Of a DNA stretch of 64,000 nt, positions 8,885 through 17,554 are shown piece after piece. Below the pieces are notes generated by a model that saw only the letters and a list, made by a program, of their open reading frames with translations, did no database searches and was not told where the DNA came from. Position 1 is the stretch's first letter, and each line of letters opens with the position of its first letter. The DNA lies in NCBI RefSeq assembly GCF_014042345.1, contig NZ_JACEZT010000008.1:186001-250000 (forward strand), written 5' to 3'. Source of the DNA: Rugamonas brunnea. GTDB taxonomy: Bacteria; Pseudomonadota; Gammaproteobacteria; Burkholderiales; Burkholderiaceae_D. Made by a program: the position numbers and the translations under genes.

Positions 8885-8931
8885 TTTTTCGGCCAGAGTC
8901 ATTACCCTGACGCTTACTCTAGGGGGATGGT

Positions 8932-9705
8932 ATGACCTTGTCGTTTGTAGTTTCAGGATTTGCGGTGGGCCTGCTGGTCGGGATGACGGGCGTGGGCGGC
9001 GGTTCGTTGATGACGCCGTTGCTGACGCTGATGTTCGGCGTCTCGCCTTCGATCGCGGTGGGCACCGATCTGGCGTTCGCGTCGCTGACCAAGGGCGTGG
9101 GCACGTTCACGCACCGCATGCGCGGCACCGTGCGCTGGCCTATCGTGCGCCGCCTGTGCATCGGCGCCTTGCCGGCCGCCGTGCTGGCCAGCCTGGCCCT
9201 GAAAAAATTCGGCGTGCTGGACAAGGAGATTGGCCAATTGATCCGTTACGTGATCGCCGTCTCCGTCATGCTGACCGTGGTCGCGCTGCTGTTCAAACGC
9301 AAGATGCTGGCCTGGATTAACGCCCATCCCCAGTACCAGTTGCAGGGCGGGGCGCTGACGGCTGCCACCATCGCCTCCGGCGCGCTGCTGGGCACGCTGG
9401 TCACGATTTCCTCGATCGGCGCCGGCGCCATTGGCGCCACCTTGCTGGTGATGCTGTATCCACGCCTGACGGCGGCCGAAGTGGCCGGTACCGACATCGC
9501 TTATGCCGTGCCCTTGACGGCCATCGCCGCCGTCGGCCACTGGTGGCTCGGTTCCATCAACTGGGAATTGCTGCTGACGCTGCTCGTCGGTTCCGTGCCC
9601 GGCATCACGCTGGGCGCCTACGCGGCGCGCGCCGTGCCCGAGCGCGTGCTGCGCGGGCTGCTGGCCTTTACGCTGGTCAGCGTGGCCGCCAAGTTGATTT
9701 CCTGA
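8932..9705 (+). CDS. TSUP family membrane transporter (sulfite exporter TauE/SafE)
   Basis: 257-aa integral membrane protein of the TSUP (DUF81) family, which moves sulfite, sulfoacetate or other organosulfur anions. Two homologous halves begin with the family motifs GFAVGLLVGMTGVGGGSLMTP (about residues 8-28) and GTLVTISSIGAGAIGATLL; about eight hydrophobic spans are visible. AGGGGG precedes the ATG. Position between sbp and cysT argues for a role in sulfur anion traffic, perhaps relief of sulfite build-up, but direction and substrate cannot be read from sequence. Confidence 0.88.
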   Translation: MTLSFVVSGFAVGLLVGMTGVGGGSLMTPLLTLMFGVSPSIAVGTDLAFASLTKGVGTFTHRMRGTVRWPIVRRLCIGALPAAVLASLALKKFGVLDKEIGQLIRYVIAVSVMLTVVALLFKRKMLAWINAHPQYQLQGGALTAATIASGALLGTLVTISSIGAGAIGATLLVMLYPRLTAAEVAGTDIAYAVPLTAIAAVGHWWLGSINWELLLTLLVGSVPGITLGAYAARAVPERVLRGLLAFTLVSVAAKLIS

Positions 9706-9736
9706 TTTCGTGACGTTCGCCGGTCCGCCGGCGCCC

Positions 9737-9768
9737 CGGCCCGGCCCGCTGCATGCGGCGCCGGGCCG
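9737..9768 (+). terminator. Probable terminator after the TSUP gene
   Basis: A 9-bp perfect outer stem (CGGCCCGGC / GCCGGGCCG) encloses an inner CCGC-TGCAT-GCGG hairpin, followed by TTGTCATT. It lies 32 bp after the TSUP stop and would separate that gene from the cysTWA-cysB operon. The T-run is weak. Confidence 0.55.
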
Positions 9769-9822
9769 TTGTCATTCTGCTTGCACTGAAAGCGGCCGGC
9801 TTATAGCGGAAACAAGTATCGA

Positions 9823-9844
9823 CATACCAAATGCTTCGTTTGTT
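9823..9844 (+). promoter_or_regulatory. CysB-like motif upstream of cysT
   Basis: CATACCAAATGCTTCGTTTG shares the ordered words CATA, AAAT, CTTCGT and TTG with the element upstream of the TSUP gene at 8856-8884. It lies about 65-85 bp before the cysT start, the usual range for an activator site. The regulator is inferred. Confidence 0.4.
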
Positions 9845-9906
9845 ATATGTTTGATTGATGAGAATATTTAGCCTCTTTAGATGAATTTGTAATGAAGGGG
9901 CGCATC

Positions 9907-10761
9907 ATGTCTGCAACATTCAACGCCACGGCCGCACCGTACCGCGTGCTGCCTGGTTTCCGCTTATCGCTGGGCTTTACGGTTTTCTATCTCACGCTGA
10001 TCGTGCTGATCCCGCTGTCGGCCGTGTTCCTGAAGACGTTCTCGCTGAGCTGGGATGACTTCTGGGCCGCCGTCAGTTCGCCGCGCGTGCTGGCGTCCTA
10101 CCGGCTCACATTCGGCGCGGCGCTGGTCGCCGGCGCGCTCAACGTGGTGTTCGGCGGCATCGTCGCCTGGGTGCTGGTGCGTTACAACTTTCCCGGCAAA
10201 CGCGTGGTGGACGCGCTGGTCGACTTGCCGTTCGCGCTGCCCACCGCCGTGGCCGGCATCACGCTGACGGCCCTGTATTCGGCCAATGGCTGGTTCGGCC
10301 GCGTGCTGGAAGGCGTGTTCGGTGTGAAAGTGGCGTTCACGCCGCTCGGTGTGGTGGTGGCGCTGACCTTCATCGGCCTGCCGTTTGTGGTGCGCACCGT
10401 GCAGCCGGTGCTGGAGGAGGCCGAACGCGAACTGGAAGAGGCGGCCGCCAGCCTGGGCGCCAGCGCGCTGCAGACGTTCGGGCGGGTGGTGTTTCCCGCC
10501 ATCTTGCCGTCGCTGCTGACGGGCTTTGCGCTGGCGTTCGCGCGCGCCACGGGCGAATACGGTTCCGTGATTTTCATTGCCGGCAATATGCCGATGGTCT
10601 CCGAGATCACGCCGCTGTTCATCATCACCAAGCTGGAACAATACGACTACGCGGGCGCCACCGCCATCGCCGTCGTGATGCTGGCGGCATCGTTCCTGAT
10701 GCTGCTGTCGATTAACCTGCTGCAAGCCTGGGCACGCGGCAATGGAGGGAAAGGCCGATGA
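9907..10761 (+). CDS. cysT: Sulfate ABC transporter permease CysT (CysU)
   Basis: One of two inner-membrane permeases of the sulfate/thiosulfate importer. GAAGGGG at 9894-9900 supports the ATG at 9907 ([18 protein letters not shown]) rather than the in-frame ATG at 9892. The 284-aa product has six predicted spans and the binding-protein-dependent permease loop [25 protein letters not shown] (split here: [10 protein letters not shown] then FGRVVFPAI, about residues 180-200) that docks CysA. The stop overlaps the cysW start by ATGA. The gene heads the cysT-cysW-cysA-cysB operon. Confidence 0.95.
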   Translation: MSATFNATAAPYRVLPGFRLSLGFTVFYLTLIVLIPLSAVFLKTFSLSWDDFWAAVSSPRVLASYRLTFGAALVAGALNVVFGGIVAWVLVRYNFPGKRVVDALVDLPFALPTAVAGITLTALYSANGWFGRVLEGVFGVKVAFTPLGVVVALTFIGLPFVVRTVQPVLEEAERELEEAAASLGASALQTFGRVVFPAILPSLLTGFALAFARATGEYGSVIFIAGNMPMVSEITPLFIITKLEQYDYAGATAIAVVMLAASFLMLLSINLLQAWARGNGGKGR

Positions 10762-11744
10762 GTATCGTCTTTGCAGACTTGCAGGCGGCCGCGCCAGGTG
10801 CGCCCGGCGGACCTGACGGGCCGCATACGCCGGACGTGCTGAAGGCGCCGGATGTGCTGAACGCATCAGCGGCGCCGTGGTCGCGCTCCGTCGCGCGCCC
10901 CACGCAGGCGACGCTGGAACCGCAGTGGGTGCGCGGCGTGTTGCTGGCCGTGGCCCTGGTGTTCCTGACGCTGTTCCTGTTCGTGCCGCTGGCGGCCGTG
11001 TTCGCCGAGGCATTCAGCAAGGGCTGGCATGCCTACCTGGAGGCCATCAGCGAGGACGACGCGCTGGCCGCCATCCGTCTGACCCTGCTCACGGCCGCCA
11101 TCGCCGTGCCGCTCAACGTGGTGTTTGGCGTGGCCGCGTCGTGGTGCATCGCCAAGTTTTCCTTCCGTGGCAAGAGCCTGTTGCTGACGCTGATCGATTT
11201 GCCGTTCTCCGTCTCGCCCGTCATTTCTGGCCTGATCTACGTGCTGCTGTTCGGCGCCCAGGGCTGGTTCGGGCCGTGGTTGCAGACGCATGACATCAAG
11301 CTGCTGTTCGCCGTGCCGGGCATCGTGCTGGCCACCATCTTCGTCACCTTCCCGTTCGTGGCGCGCGAGCTGATCCCGCTGATGCAGGCTCAGGGCAGCG
11401 AGGAGGAGGAGGCCGCCATCGTGCTGGGGGCGTCGGGCTGGCAGACATTCCGCCGCGTCACCCTGCCCAACATCAAGTGGGGCTTGCTGTACGGCGTGAT
11501 CCTGTGCAACGCCCGCGCCATGGGCGAGTTCGGCGCCGTGTCGGTCGTGTCCGGCCACATCCGGGGCGAGACCAACACCATGCCCCTGCAAGTGGAGATC
11601 CTGTACAACGAATACAACTTCGCCGCCGCGTTCGCCGTGGCGTCACTGCTGGCCCTGCTGGCGCTGGTGACGCTGGCCCTGAAATCGTGCATCGCGTGGC
11701 GCCTCAATGCAGGTGCCGCCGCAACCCCATCCACGGAGCAATGA
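10758..11744 (+). CDS. cysW: Sulfate ABC transporter permease CysW
   Basis: Partner permease of CysT. The ATG overlaps the cysT stop. At 328 aa it is about 40 longer than usual: residues 1-58 form a hydrophilic Pro/Ala/Gly-rich leader that contains a short internal repeat (PDVLKAP, PDVLNAS) before the first span ([18 protein letters not shown]). The EAA loop is present ([19 protein letters not shown]), as is the C-terminal permease region with [15 protein letters not shown]. Coupled start and stop with neighbours indicate strict co-translation. The leader could instead reflect a start further in, but no better ribosome site is seen. Confidence 0.93.
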   Translation: MSIVFADLQAAAPGAPGGPDGPHTPDVLKAPDVLNASAAPWSRSVARPTQATLEPQWVRGVLLAVALVFLTLFLFVPLAAVFAEAFSKGWHAYLEAISEDDALAAIRLTLLTAAIAVPLNVVFGVAASWCIAKFSFRGKSLLLTLIDLPFSVSPVISGLIYVLLFGAQGWFGPWLQTHDIKLLFAVPGIVLATIFVTFPFVARELIPLMQAQGSEEEEAAIVLGASGWQTFRRVTLPNIKWGLLYGVILCNARAMGEFGAVSVVSGHIRGETNTMPLQVEILYNEYNFAAAFAVASLLALLALVTLALKSCIAWRLNAGAAATPSTEQ

Positions 11745-11746
11745 CC

Positions 11747-12811
11747 ATGACCATCGCAGTCAAGCATATACACAAACAATTCGGCGCGTTCGCGGCATTG
11801 AACGACGTGTCGCTCGATTTCCCGGCCGGCGAACTGACGGCGCTGCTGGGCCCGTCGGGCTGCGGCAAGACCACGCTGCTGCGCATCATCGCCGGCCTGG
11901 AGCATCCCGACAGCGGTCAGGTGTTGCTGGATGGCGAGGACGCCTCGGCCCGCCATGTGCGCGAGCGCCAGGTCGGTTTCGTGTTCCAGCATTACGCCCT
12001 GTTCAAGCACATGACGGTGTTCGAGAACGTGGCGTTCGGCCTGCGCGTCAAGCCGCGCGACCAGCGGCCTTCCGAGCATCAGATCCGTGTCAAGGTCAAG
12101 GCCTTGCTGGAACTGGTGCAACTGGACTGGCTGGCCGACCGCTACCCGCCCCAGTTGTCGGGCGGGCAGCGCCAGCGGATCGCGCTGGCCCGCGCGCTGG
12201 CCGTGGAGCCGCGCGTGCTGCTGCTCGACGAACCGTTCGGCGCGCTGGACGCCAAGGTGCGCAAGGAACTGCGGCGCTGGCTGCGCCGCCTGCACGACGA
12301 GCTGCACGTGACCAGCATCTTCGTTACCCACGACCAGGAGGAGGCGTTGGAAGTGGCCGACCAGGTGGTGCTGATGAACAAGGGCCAGGTCGAGCAGGTT
12401 GGCACGCCGGCGCAGGTCTACAACCATCCGGCCACGCCGTTCGTGTTCAGCTTCCTGGGCCATGTGAATACCTTCCACGGGCGCGTGCAGGACGGCTTCC
12501 TGGCTACCGGTGACGCCAGTCTGGCCGTGCTTGGCCACGGCGGCGCCGACGGCCACGGCACGGCCTATGTGCGCCCGCATGAGCTCGATATCGAACGCTA
12601 CACGCCGGGTGCGCCCGGCATCGTCGTCAAGCTGCGCCGCGCGCATGCGGTCGGCCCGCTGGCCCAGCTGGACCTGGAACGGGGCGACAACGCCGAATTG
12701 ATCGAAGCTGTGCTGCCGCATGAACACTATCGCCAGCTGCGGCTGCAGGAGGGCGAAACGCTGGTGGTGCGGCCCCGGCGCTTGCAAGTATTTGTGAATC
12801 AAGGAGCTTGA
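11747..12811 (+). CDS. cysA: Sulfate ABC transporter ATP-binding protein CysA
   Basis: ATPase driving CysT-CysW, 354 aa. Motifs are Walker [12 protein letters not shown], signature [15 protein letters not shown], Walker [13 protein letters not shown] and switch [13 protein letters not shown]; a C-terminal TOBE-like domain (about 240-350, with [12 protein letters not shown]) follows. GGAG at 11734-11737 gives ideal spacing to the ATG at 11747; the ATG at 11741, which overlaps the cysW stop, is an alternative start adding two residues. It ends 2 bp before the regulator's start. Confidence 0.95.
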   Translation: MTIAVKHIHKQFGAFAALNDVSLDFPAGELTALLGPSGCGKTTLLRIIAGLEHPDSGQVLLDGEDASARHVRERQVGFVFQHYALFKHMTVFENVAFGLRVKPRDQRPSEHQIRVKVKALLELVQLDWLADRYPPQLSGGQRQRIALARALAVEPRVLLLDEPFGALDAKVRKELRRWLRRLHDELHVTSIFVTHDQEEALEVADQVVLMNKGQVEQVGTPAQVYNHPATPFVFSFLGHVNTFHGRVQDGFLATGDASLAVLGHGGADGHGTAYVRPHELDIERYTPGAPGIVVKLRRAHAVGPLAQLDLERGDNAELIEAVLPHEHYRQLRLQEGETLVVRPRRLQVFVNQGA

Positions 12812-12813
12812 GT

Positions 12814-13743
12814 ATGAATTTCCAACAATTGCGCTCCGTGCGCGAAGCGGCCCGGCGCGGCTACAACCTGACGGAAGTGGCCAACGCGCTGTTCACGTCG
12901 CAACCGGGCGTGAGCCGCCAGATCCGCGAGCTGGAAGACGAGCTGGGCGTGATCATCTTCGAGCGCAACGGCAAACGCCTGACCGGCATGACGGAGCCGG
13001 GCAAGGGCATCCTGCGCATCATCGAGCGCCTGCTGGTGGAAGCGGAAAACCTGCAGCAGGCCAGCCTCGAATATGCGGGCCAGCGCAGCGGCACCCTCAA
13101 CGTGGCGGCCACCCACACCCAGGCCCGCTACGCCTTGCCGCGCGTGGTGCAGTCGTTCCGTTCGGCTTATCCGGACGTGCGCATCGGCCTGCAGCAAAGC
13201 GCGCCCGAGCATATCGCCGAATGGGTGTTGTCGGGCAAGACGGACATCGGCATCGCCACCGAGGGCTTGTCGGAATATCCGGAACTGGTGTCGTTCCCTT
13301 GCTACCGCTGGAGCCATCTGATCGTCGTGCCCGAAGGCCACCCGCTGCTGACGCGCACGCCGATCCGGCTGGAAGACCTGGCCGATGTGCCGCTGATCAC
13401 CTACGACCAGGGCTTCACGGGCCGGGGCCACATCGACGCTGCCTTCAGCCAGGCTGGCTTGCGGCCCGACATCGTGCTCACCGCCATGGATTCGGATGTG
13501 ATCAAGCAGTACGTGTCGCTGGGGCTGGGCGTCGGCATCGTCGCCTCGATGGCGTTCGATCATGGGCGCGACCATGGTTTGCGGGCGGTGGAAGCGTCGC
13601 ACCTGTTCGCCACCAACACCACCCGGCTGGCTGTGCGGCGCGGCGCTTACCTGCGCTGCTATGCCTACGACTTCATCCAGCAGTTCGCGCCCGGGCTGAC
13701 CCGGGCCGAGATCGACGCTGCGCTGGGCAGCGCCGTGGCCTGA
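12814..13743 (+). CDS. cysB: CysB-family LysR-type transcriptional regulator
   Basis: LysR-type activator of sulfate assimilation that senses N-acetylserine or O-acetylserine (CysB) or adenylylsulfate (Cbl). The 309-aa product starts MNFQQLRSVREAARRGYNLTEVANALFTSQPGVSR, the distinctive CysB/Cbl helix-turn-helix, given here in parts: MNFQQLRSVREA, then NLTEVANALFTSQPGVSRQ. The effector domain (about 90-300) includes THTQARYALP, the ligand-binding TTHTQ-like loop with T102 in the family position region. AAGGAG at 12801-12806 fixes the start. It closes the cysTWA operon, so the regulator is co-expressed with its likely targets. CysB versus Cbl cannot be settled without phylogeny. Confidence 0.9.
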   Translation: MNFQQLRSVREAARRGYNLTEVANALFTSQPGVSRQIRELEDELGVIIFERNGKRLTGMTEPGKGILRIIERLLVEAENLQQASLEYAGQRSGTLNVAATHTQARYALPRVVQSFRSAYPDVRIGLQQSAPEHIAEWVLSGKTDIGIATEGLSEYPELVSFPCYRWSHLIVVPEGHPLLTRTPIRLEDLADVPLITYDQGFTGRGHIDAAFSQAGLRPDIVLTAMDSDVIKQYVSLGLGVGIVASMAFDHGRDHGLRAVEASHLFATNTTRLAVRRGAYLRCYAYDFIQQFAPGLTRAEIDAALGSAVA

Positions 13744-13753
13744 ACCTCCTTGG

Positions 13754-13852
13754 AAGTTGTTTCAAAATGACCATGGCTAGGCGTGGCGCCGAAGACAGTG
13801 CGCTTGCACGGCAAGGCGCCACAACGACGCCATGGGCTTTTTGATGCAACTT
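13754..13852. repeat. 99-bp palindromic MITE/REP-like repeat, copy 1
   Basis: The ends are imperfect inverted repeats (AAGTTGTTTCAAAA and TTTTGATGCAACTT, 12 of 14 matching). Inside are nested stems CCATGGC/GCCATGG, GTGGCGCC/GGCGCCAC and GTGC/GCAC. A second copy of equal length, in inverted orientation and with about six differences, lies at 36477-36575. The right end stops one base before the TonB-receptor stop codon; the element fills the cysB / TonB receptor convergent gap and may act as a bidirectional 3'-end hairpin. Confidence 0.85.
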
Positions 13853-13853
13853 C

Positions 13854-16268
13854 TTACCAGCTGTAGCCGGCTTTGGCGTAGTAGAAGCGGCCGTTGAAGC
13901 CGTTCGGCGAGAAGCCGCTGTAGGGATTGATGCCGTTGTTGTTGAGGTTGCCCGCCGACGTCACCTGGTCCGGATAGCGGTTGGTGGCGTTGTCGATGCC
14001 GGCCGTCAGCTTCCAGCGGTTGCCCAGCTTGACGCTGGCGGCCAGGTCCAGCACCCATTGCGGGTCATACACCTGGTCCAGCGCCGGATTGTTCTGCGGC
14101 ACGGTGAAGCTGCCGTAGCGGGTCACGGTGACGCGGCCGTTCCAGGGACCGGCCGTGTATTCGGTGGCCAGGCTGAACTTGTCGCGCGGCGAACCGACCG
14201 TCATGCGGTTGATGGTCTGGCGGTCGATCAGGGTCAGGCCGTTAGCCGTCAGCAGGGCCGGGTTGGGCGCCACCCGTTCCAGCGTGTTCTTGTTGTGGTT
14301 GTAGGCCAGCGTGAAATCGAAGCGGCCCACCAGCGCCAGGTTCCAGCGATAGGTGCTGACCACGTCCACGCCCGTGGTGCGGGTGTCGATGGCGTTGGTG
14401 AAGTAGCGGCCCGCGCCCACCAGGATGCCTTGCGCGGCCAGCGCCCGTTTGAGCGTGTCCGACAGCGTCATGTTGGCCGACAGCGCGATGCGGTCGTCCA
14501 CGTCGATGCGGTAGGCGTCGATGGTGGCGTTCCAGTTGCTGGTCGGCTGCACCTGCAAGCCCAGGCTATAGTTGCGGGCTTTCTCGGCCTTGAGCGGCGT
14601 GGCGCCCAGTGCCGTGGCGGCGGCGCTGCCGACGGCGAAGGTGCCCGTCTCGATCGGCGTGTTGACGCCGTTGATGACGGAGAAGTTGGTGGTGGTGATG
14701 GTGTAGAACTGCTGCGCCAGCGACGGCGCGCGGAAGCCCGACGAGGCCGTGCCGCGCAGGGAGACCATCTCGTTGAACGCGTAGCGGGCCGAGCCCTTGG
14801 CGGAGGTGGTGCTGCCGAAATCGCTGTAGCGCTCGTGGCGCAGCGCTGCCGAGCCGGAGAACTGGCGGCTGACTTCCGCTTCCAGGTTCAGGTACAGCGA
14901 TTCGTTGTGGCGGCTGTTGCTGCCCGCGTTGACCGGCCGGAAGCCGGAAAAGCCTTGCGAGCCCGTGCCCTGGTAGGACGCCGCGTCGCCGGCGCCGATT
15001 TCATATTTTTCATGCCGCGCCTCCGCGCCCAGCGCCACCGTCAGCGGACCGCTGAAGGCGGCCACCGGGAATTCGCGCGCCACATCCACGTTCAGCAACG
15101 TTTGCGTGTTCTGCAGCTTGCCGGCATAGAAGTGGGTGGGGCTGTTGGCGCCCAGGTCTAGGTTGACCGTGTGGTCCATGTCGAGCTGGAACTCGTTGCT
15201 GCCGTAGTTCAGGCTGGTGTCCCAGCGCCAGCCGCCGGCCTCGCCGCGCAGGCCGGTCACCAGCGACTGGTCGGTCGAGGTGCTGTTTTCCAGCGGCAGG
15301 AAACCGTCCGGATAAATGGGGCTGCGCCCGAACGTGCGCCAGGTGGCGGCGGCCGAGGTGTCGCGCTGGCCGTAGTTGGCGAAGGCATACCATTCGAGGT
15401 CGTCGTTGATGGTGACCTGGCTGTTGACGAACACGGTGCGGGGCCGGGTTTCCGGGTCGCCGAAGCGTTGGTTGACCAGGCCGTAGCGCGGGTCCTTGGG
15501 ATTGCGCAGGTCGGGGCCGGCGCGGTTGGTGGGATCGCGGTCGGCCGCTTCCACGGCCACGCGCAGCCAGCCGCTGTCGCCCAGCGCGAAGCCGGTCGAG
15601 CCTTTGAGCGAGACTTGCTTGCCGTCGCGCTTCTGGTATTCGCCTACGCCCAGTTCGGCGTCGCCGCCGTTCGGCCCCTTTTTGAGGATGATGTTGATGA
15701 CGCCTGCGATGGCGTCTGAGCCGTACTGGGCGGCGGCGCCGTCGCGCAGCACTTCGATGTGGTCGATGGCCGACAGGGGGATCGCGTTCAGGTCCACGGG
15801 CGCCGAGCCGCGCCCCTGGGTGCCGTTGACGTTGACCACGGCCGAGGTGTGGCGGCGCTTGCCGTTCACCAGCACCAGGGTCTGGTCGGGCGACAGGCCG
15901 CGCAACTGGGCGGGCCGGACGGCGTCGCTGGCGTCGGCGCCGGACGGGCGCGGGAAGTTGACCGAGGGCAGCAAGCGGCCCAGCACCGTGGCCAGTTCCG
16001 TGGACCCGGTGGCTTGCAGTTCGCGCGCGCCGATGATGTCGATCGGCGATTCGGAATCGACCGTGCGGCGGTTCTTGGCATAGGTGCCCGTGACCACCAC
16101 AACCGAGGGCAGCTCGCCGGCCAGCGGCTCGGTTTCCTGGGCCATGGCGGGCACGCTGAGGCTGGCGGCAAGGGTGGCGGCCAGCACGGCTGGTGCGGTG
16201 GGGCGGAGGATGAGGCGGTGACGGGAATCTGGACGGGAATTTGGACGTGAATCTGGACGTAAACGCAT
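13854..16268 (-). CDS. TonB-dependent outer-membrane receptor
   Basis: 804-aa outer-membrane active transporter energised by TonB. After a basic lead-in comes a signal peptide ending AMA (about residue 43), then a plug domain (about 60-175; VVTGTYAKNRRTVDSESPID, then VLRDGAAAQYGSDAIAGVINI) and a 22-strand barrel ending in aromatic YAKAGYSW. GGAGAG sits just upstream of the ATG. No siderophore-specific feature is visible. Its position beside the sulfate cluster suggests, by inference only, an organosulfur or sulfate-ester substrate. The N-terminal codons include a 12-bp tandem repeat. The stop codon abuts the 99-bp repeat. Confidence 0.9.
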   Translation of the reverse strand: MRLRPDSRPNSRPDSRHRLILRPTAPAVLAATLAASLSVPAMAQETEPLAGELPSVVVVTGTYAKNRRTVDSESPIDIIGARELQATGSTELATVLGRLLPSVNFPRPSGADASDAVRPAQLRGLSPDQTLVLVNGKRRHTSAVVNVNGTQGRGSAPVDLNAIPLSAIDHIEVLRDGAAAQYGSDAIAGVINIILKKGPNGGDAELGVGEYQKRDGKQVSLKGSTGFALGDSGWLRVAVEAADRDPTNRAGPDLRNPKDPRYGLVNQRFGDPETRPRTVFVNSQVTINDDLEWYAFANYGQRDTSAAATWRTFGRSPIYPDGFLPLENSTSTDQSLVTGLRGEAGGWRWDTSLNYGSNEFQLDMDHTVNLDLGANSPTHFYAGKLQNTQTLLNVDVAREFPVAAFSGPLTVALGAEARHEKYEIGAGDAASYQGTGSQGFSGFRPVNAGSNSRHNESLYLNLEAEVSRQFSGSAALRHERYSDFGSTTSAKGSARYAFNEMVSLRGTASSGFRAPSLAQQFYTITTTNFSVINGVNTPIETGTFAVGSAAATALGATPLKAEKARNYSLGLQVQPTSNWNATIDAYRIDVDDRIALSANMTLSDTLKRALAAQGILVGAGRYFTNAIDTRTTGVDVVSTYRWNLALVGRFDFTLAYNHNKNTLERVAPNPALLTANGLTLIDRQTINRMTVGSPRDKFSLATEYTAGPWNGRVTVTRYGSFTVPQNNPALDQVYDPQWVLDLAASVKLGNRWKLTAGIDNATNRYPDQVTSAGNLNNNGINPYSGFSPNGFNGRFYYAKAGYSW
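16219..16266. repeat. 12-bp tandem repeat in the TonB receptor leader
   Basis: Four 12-bp units (GGACGGGAATCT-like; the outermost is degenerate) run in tandem over codons 1-16 of the receptor and encode RPDS-RPNS-RPDS ahead of the hydrophobic signal core. The unit is a multiple of three, so copy-number change would keep the frame. Confidence 0.75.
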
Positions 16269-16504
16269 GTGGCTCTCTCCGGGGATAGTGGAAAAAAAAG
16301 CTTAACAGCGGGCAAAATTGCCGCCCACGAATCGTTTCAACTAATCATATACAGTAATGAAATAAGTTGCAGGCGAGGGCGGCACGCGCGGACGTTGCGC
16401 GGTGCAGGGAAGGCGTTTTGTGGTGGAAACGAAACAGCGCACAGGGGGCGGCGCCGTTCCGTTTCTTTGCGCAGGCGCGGGGCCAGTGAACCGGCCCCGG
16501 CAGC

Positions 16505-17551
16505 TTATTGTCCCGGATTGGGCAAGCTGGCGTGGATCGCGTCGATCTGCGCCACGACTTCCGGCGCGAGCTGCACGTCCAGCGCGGCGATGTTTTCTTC
16601 CAGCTGCGCCAGCGTGGTGGCGCCGATGATGGTGGAGGCCACGAACCAGCGCGAGTAGCACCATGCCAGCGCCATCTGCGCCGGCGTCATGCCGTGCGCG
16701 CGCGCCAGCGCCGCATAGTGGGCCACGGCGGCCAGCACGCCAGGCCGCAGGTAGCGTGGACTCCAGTTGGGCGGGAAGATGGTCAGGCGGCCATGCGCCT
16801 TGGGATCGTCATGGTATTTGGCGCTGAGCTGGCCGAACGCCAGCGGGCTGTAGGCCAGCAGGCTGACCTGTTCGCGGTAACAGGTTTCGTCCAGCAGGCT
16901 GGTTTCGAAATGGCGGGCCGTCAGGTTGTACAGGTTCTGGATGGTGGCGATGCGCGGCAAGCCCTTCATCTCGGACTGCTTGATGAACTCGCACACGCCC
17001 CAGCTCGATTCGTTGGACACGCCGATGTGGCGGATCTTGCCTTCCTGCTGCAACTGTCCCAGCACGGCCAGCGTCTCCGCTATGGCCACGTGGGTCCGTT
17101 CCTTGGCCGGCTCGAAGGCGTGGGCGCCGAAGATGGGCACGTTGCGGCTGGGCCAGTGCAATTGGTATAAATCGATATAGTCCGTTTGCAAACGCTGCAG
17201 GCTGCCCTCGACGGCGGCGCGGATGTTGGCCGCGTCCAGGTTGTTGCGCCCGCCGCGCACCCAGTGCATATTGGGGTTCGGCCCCGCCACTTTGGTGGCC
17301 AGCACCACCCGGTCGCGCTGGCCGGTTTTCTTCAGCCAGCTGCCGATGTGGCGCTCGGTGCTGCCTTGCGTTTCGGCGCGCGGCATCACCGGGTACATCT
17401 CGGCCGTGTCGATGAAGTTGATGCCGCGCGCGAGCGCCAGGTCGAGCTGGCTGTGCGCGTCCGCTTCCGTGTTCTGCTCGCCGAAGGTCATGGTGCCGAG
17501 GCAGATACGGCTGACCTTCACATCGGTCATGCCCAGGGTGGTGTACTGCAT
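16505..17551 (-). CDS. Aldo/keto reductase, Tas-like
   Basis: NADP(H)-dependent oxidoreductase of the Tas branch of the aldo/keto reductase family, 348 aa. It begins MQYTTLGMTDVKVSRICLGTMTFGEQN and shows the catalytic tetrad residues in DTAEMYP (Asp, Tyr), ATKVAGP (Lys) and YQLHWPSR (His). The insert MPRAETQGSTERHIGSWL is typical of Tas proteins. It begins 3 bp after pyrD stops and is the last gene of the leftward nudix-aat-bpt-pyrD run. Natural substrate unknown. Confidence 0.9.
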   Translation of the reverse strand: MQYTTLGMTDVKVSRICLGTMTFGEQNTEADAHSQLDLALARGINFIDTAEMYPVMPRAETQGSTERHIGSWLKKTGQRDRVVLATKVAGPNPNMHWVRGGRNNLDAANIRAAVEGSLQRLQTDYIDLYQLHWPSRNVPIFGAHAFEPAKERTHVAIAETLAVLGQLQQEGKIRHIGVSNESSWGVCEFIKQSEMKGLPRIATIQNLYNLTARHFETSLLDETCYREQVSLLAYSPLAFGQLSAKYHDDPKAHGRLTIFPPNWSPRYLRPGVLAAVAHYAALARAHGMTPAQMALAWCYSRWFVASTIIGATTLAQLEENIAALDVQLAPEVVAQIDAIHASLPNPGQ

Positions 17552-17554
17552 GGT

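Noticed and set aside
13777..13844. A conserved 25-codon micropeptide (MARRGAEDSA...) in both 99-bp repeats
   Set aside because: Of four substitutions inside the shared frame, three change the amino acid, and the sequence is better explained by nested palindromes; treated as DNA/RNA structure rather than a gene.
16289..16325. Hairpin plus T8 between the aldo/keto reductase and the TonB receptor as a terminator
   Set aside because: The stem (GCGGCAA/TTGCCCGC) has a bulge and the T-run starts nine bases later; too weak to call.
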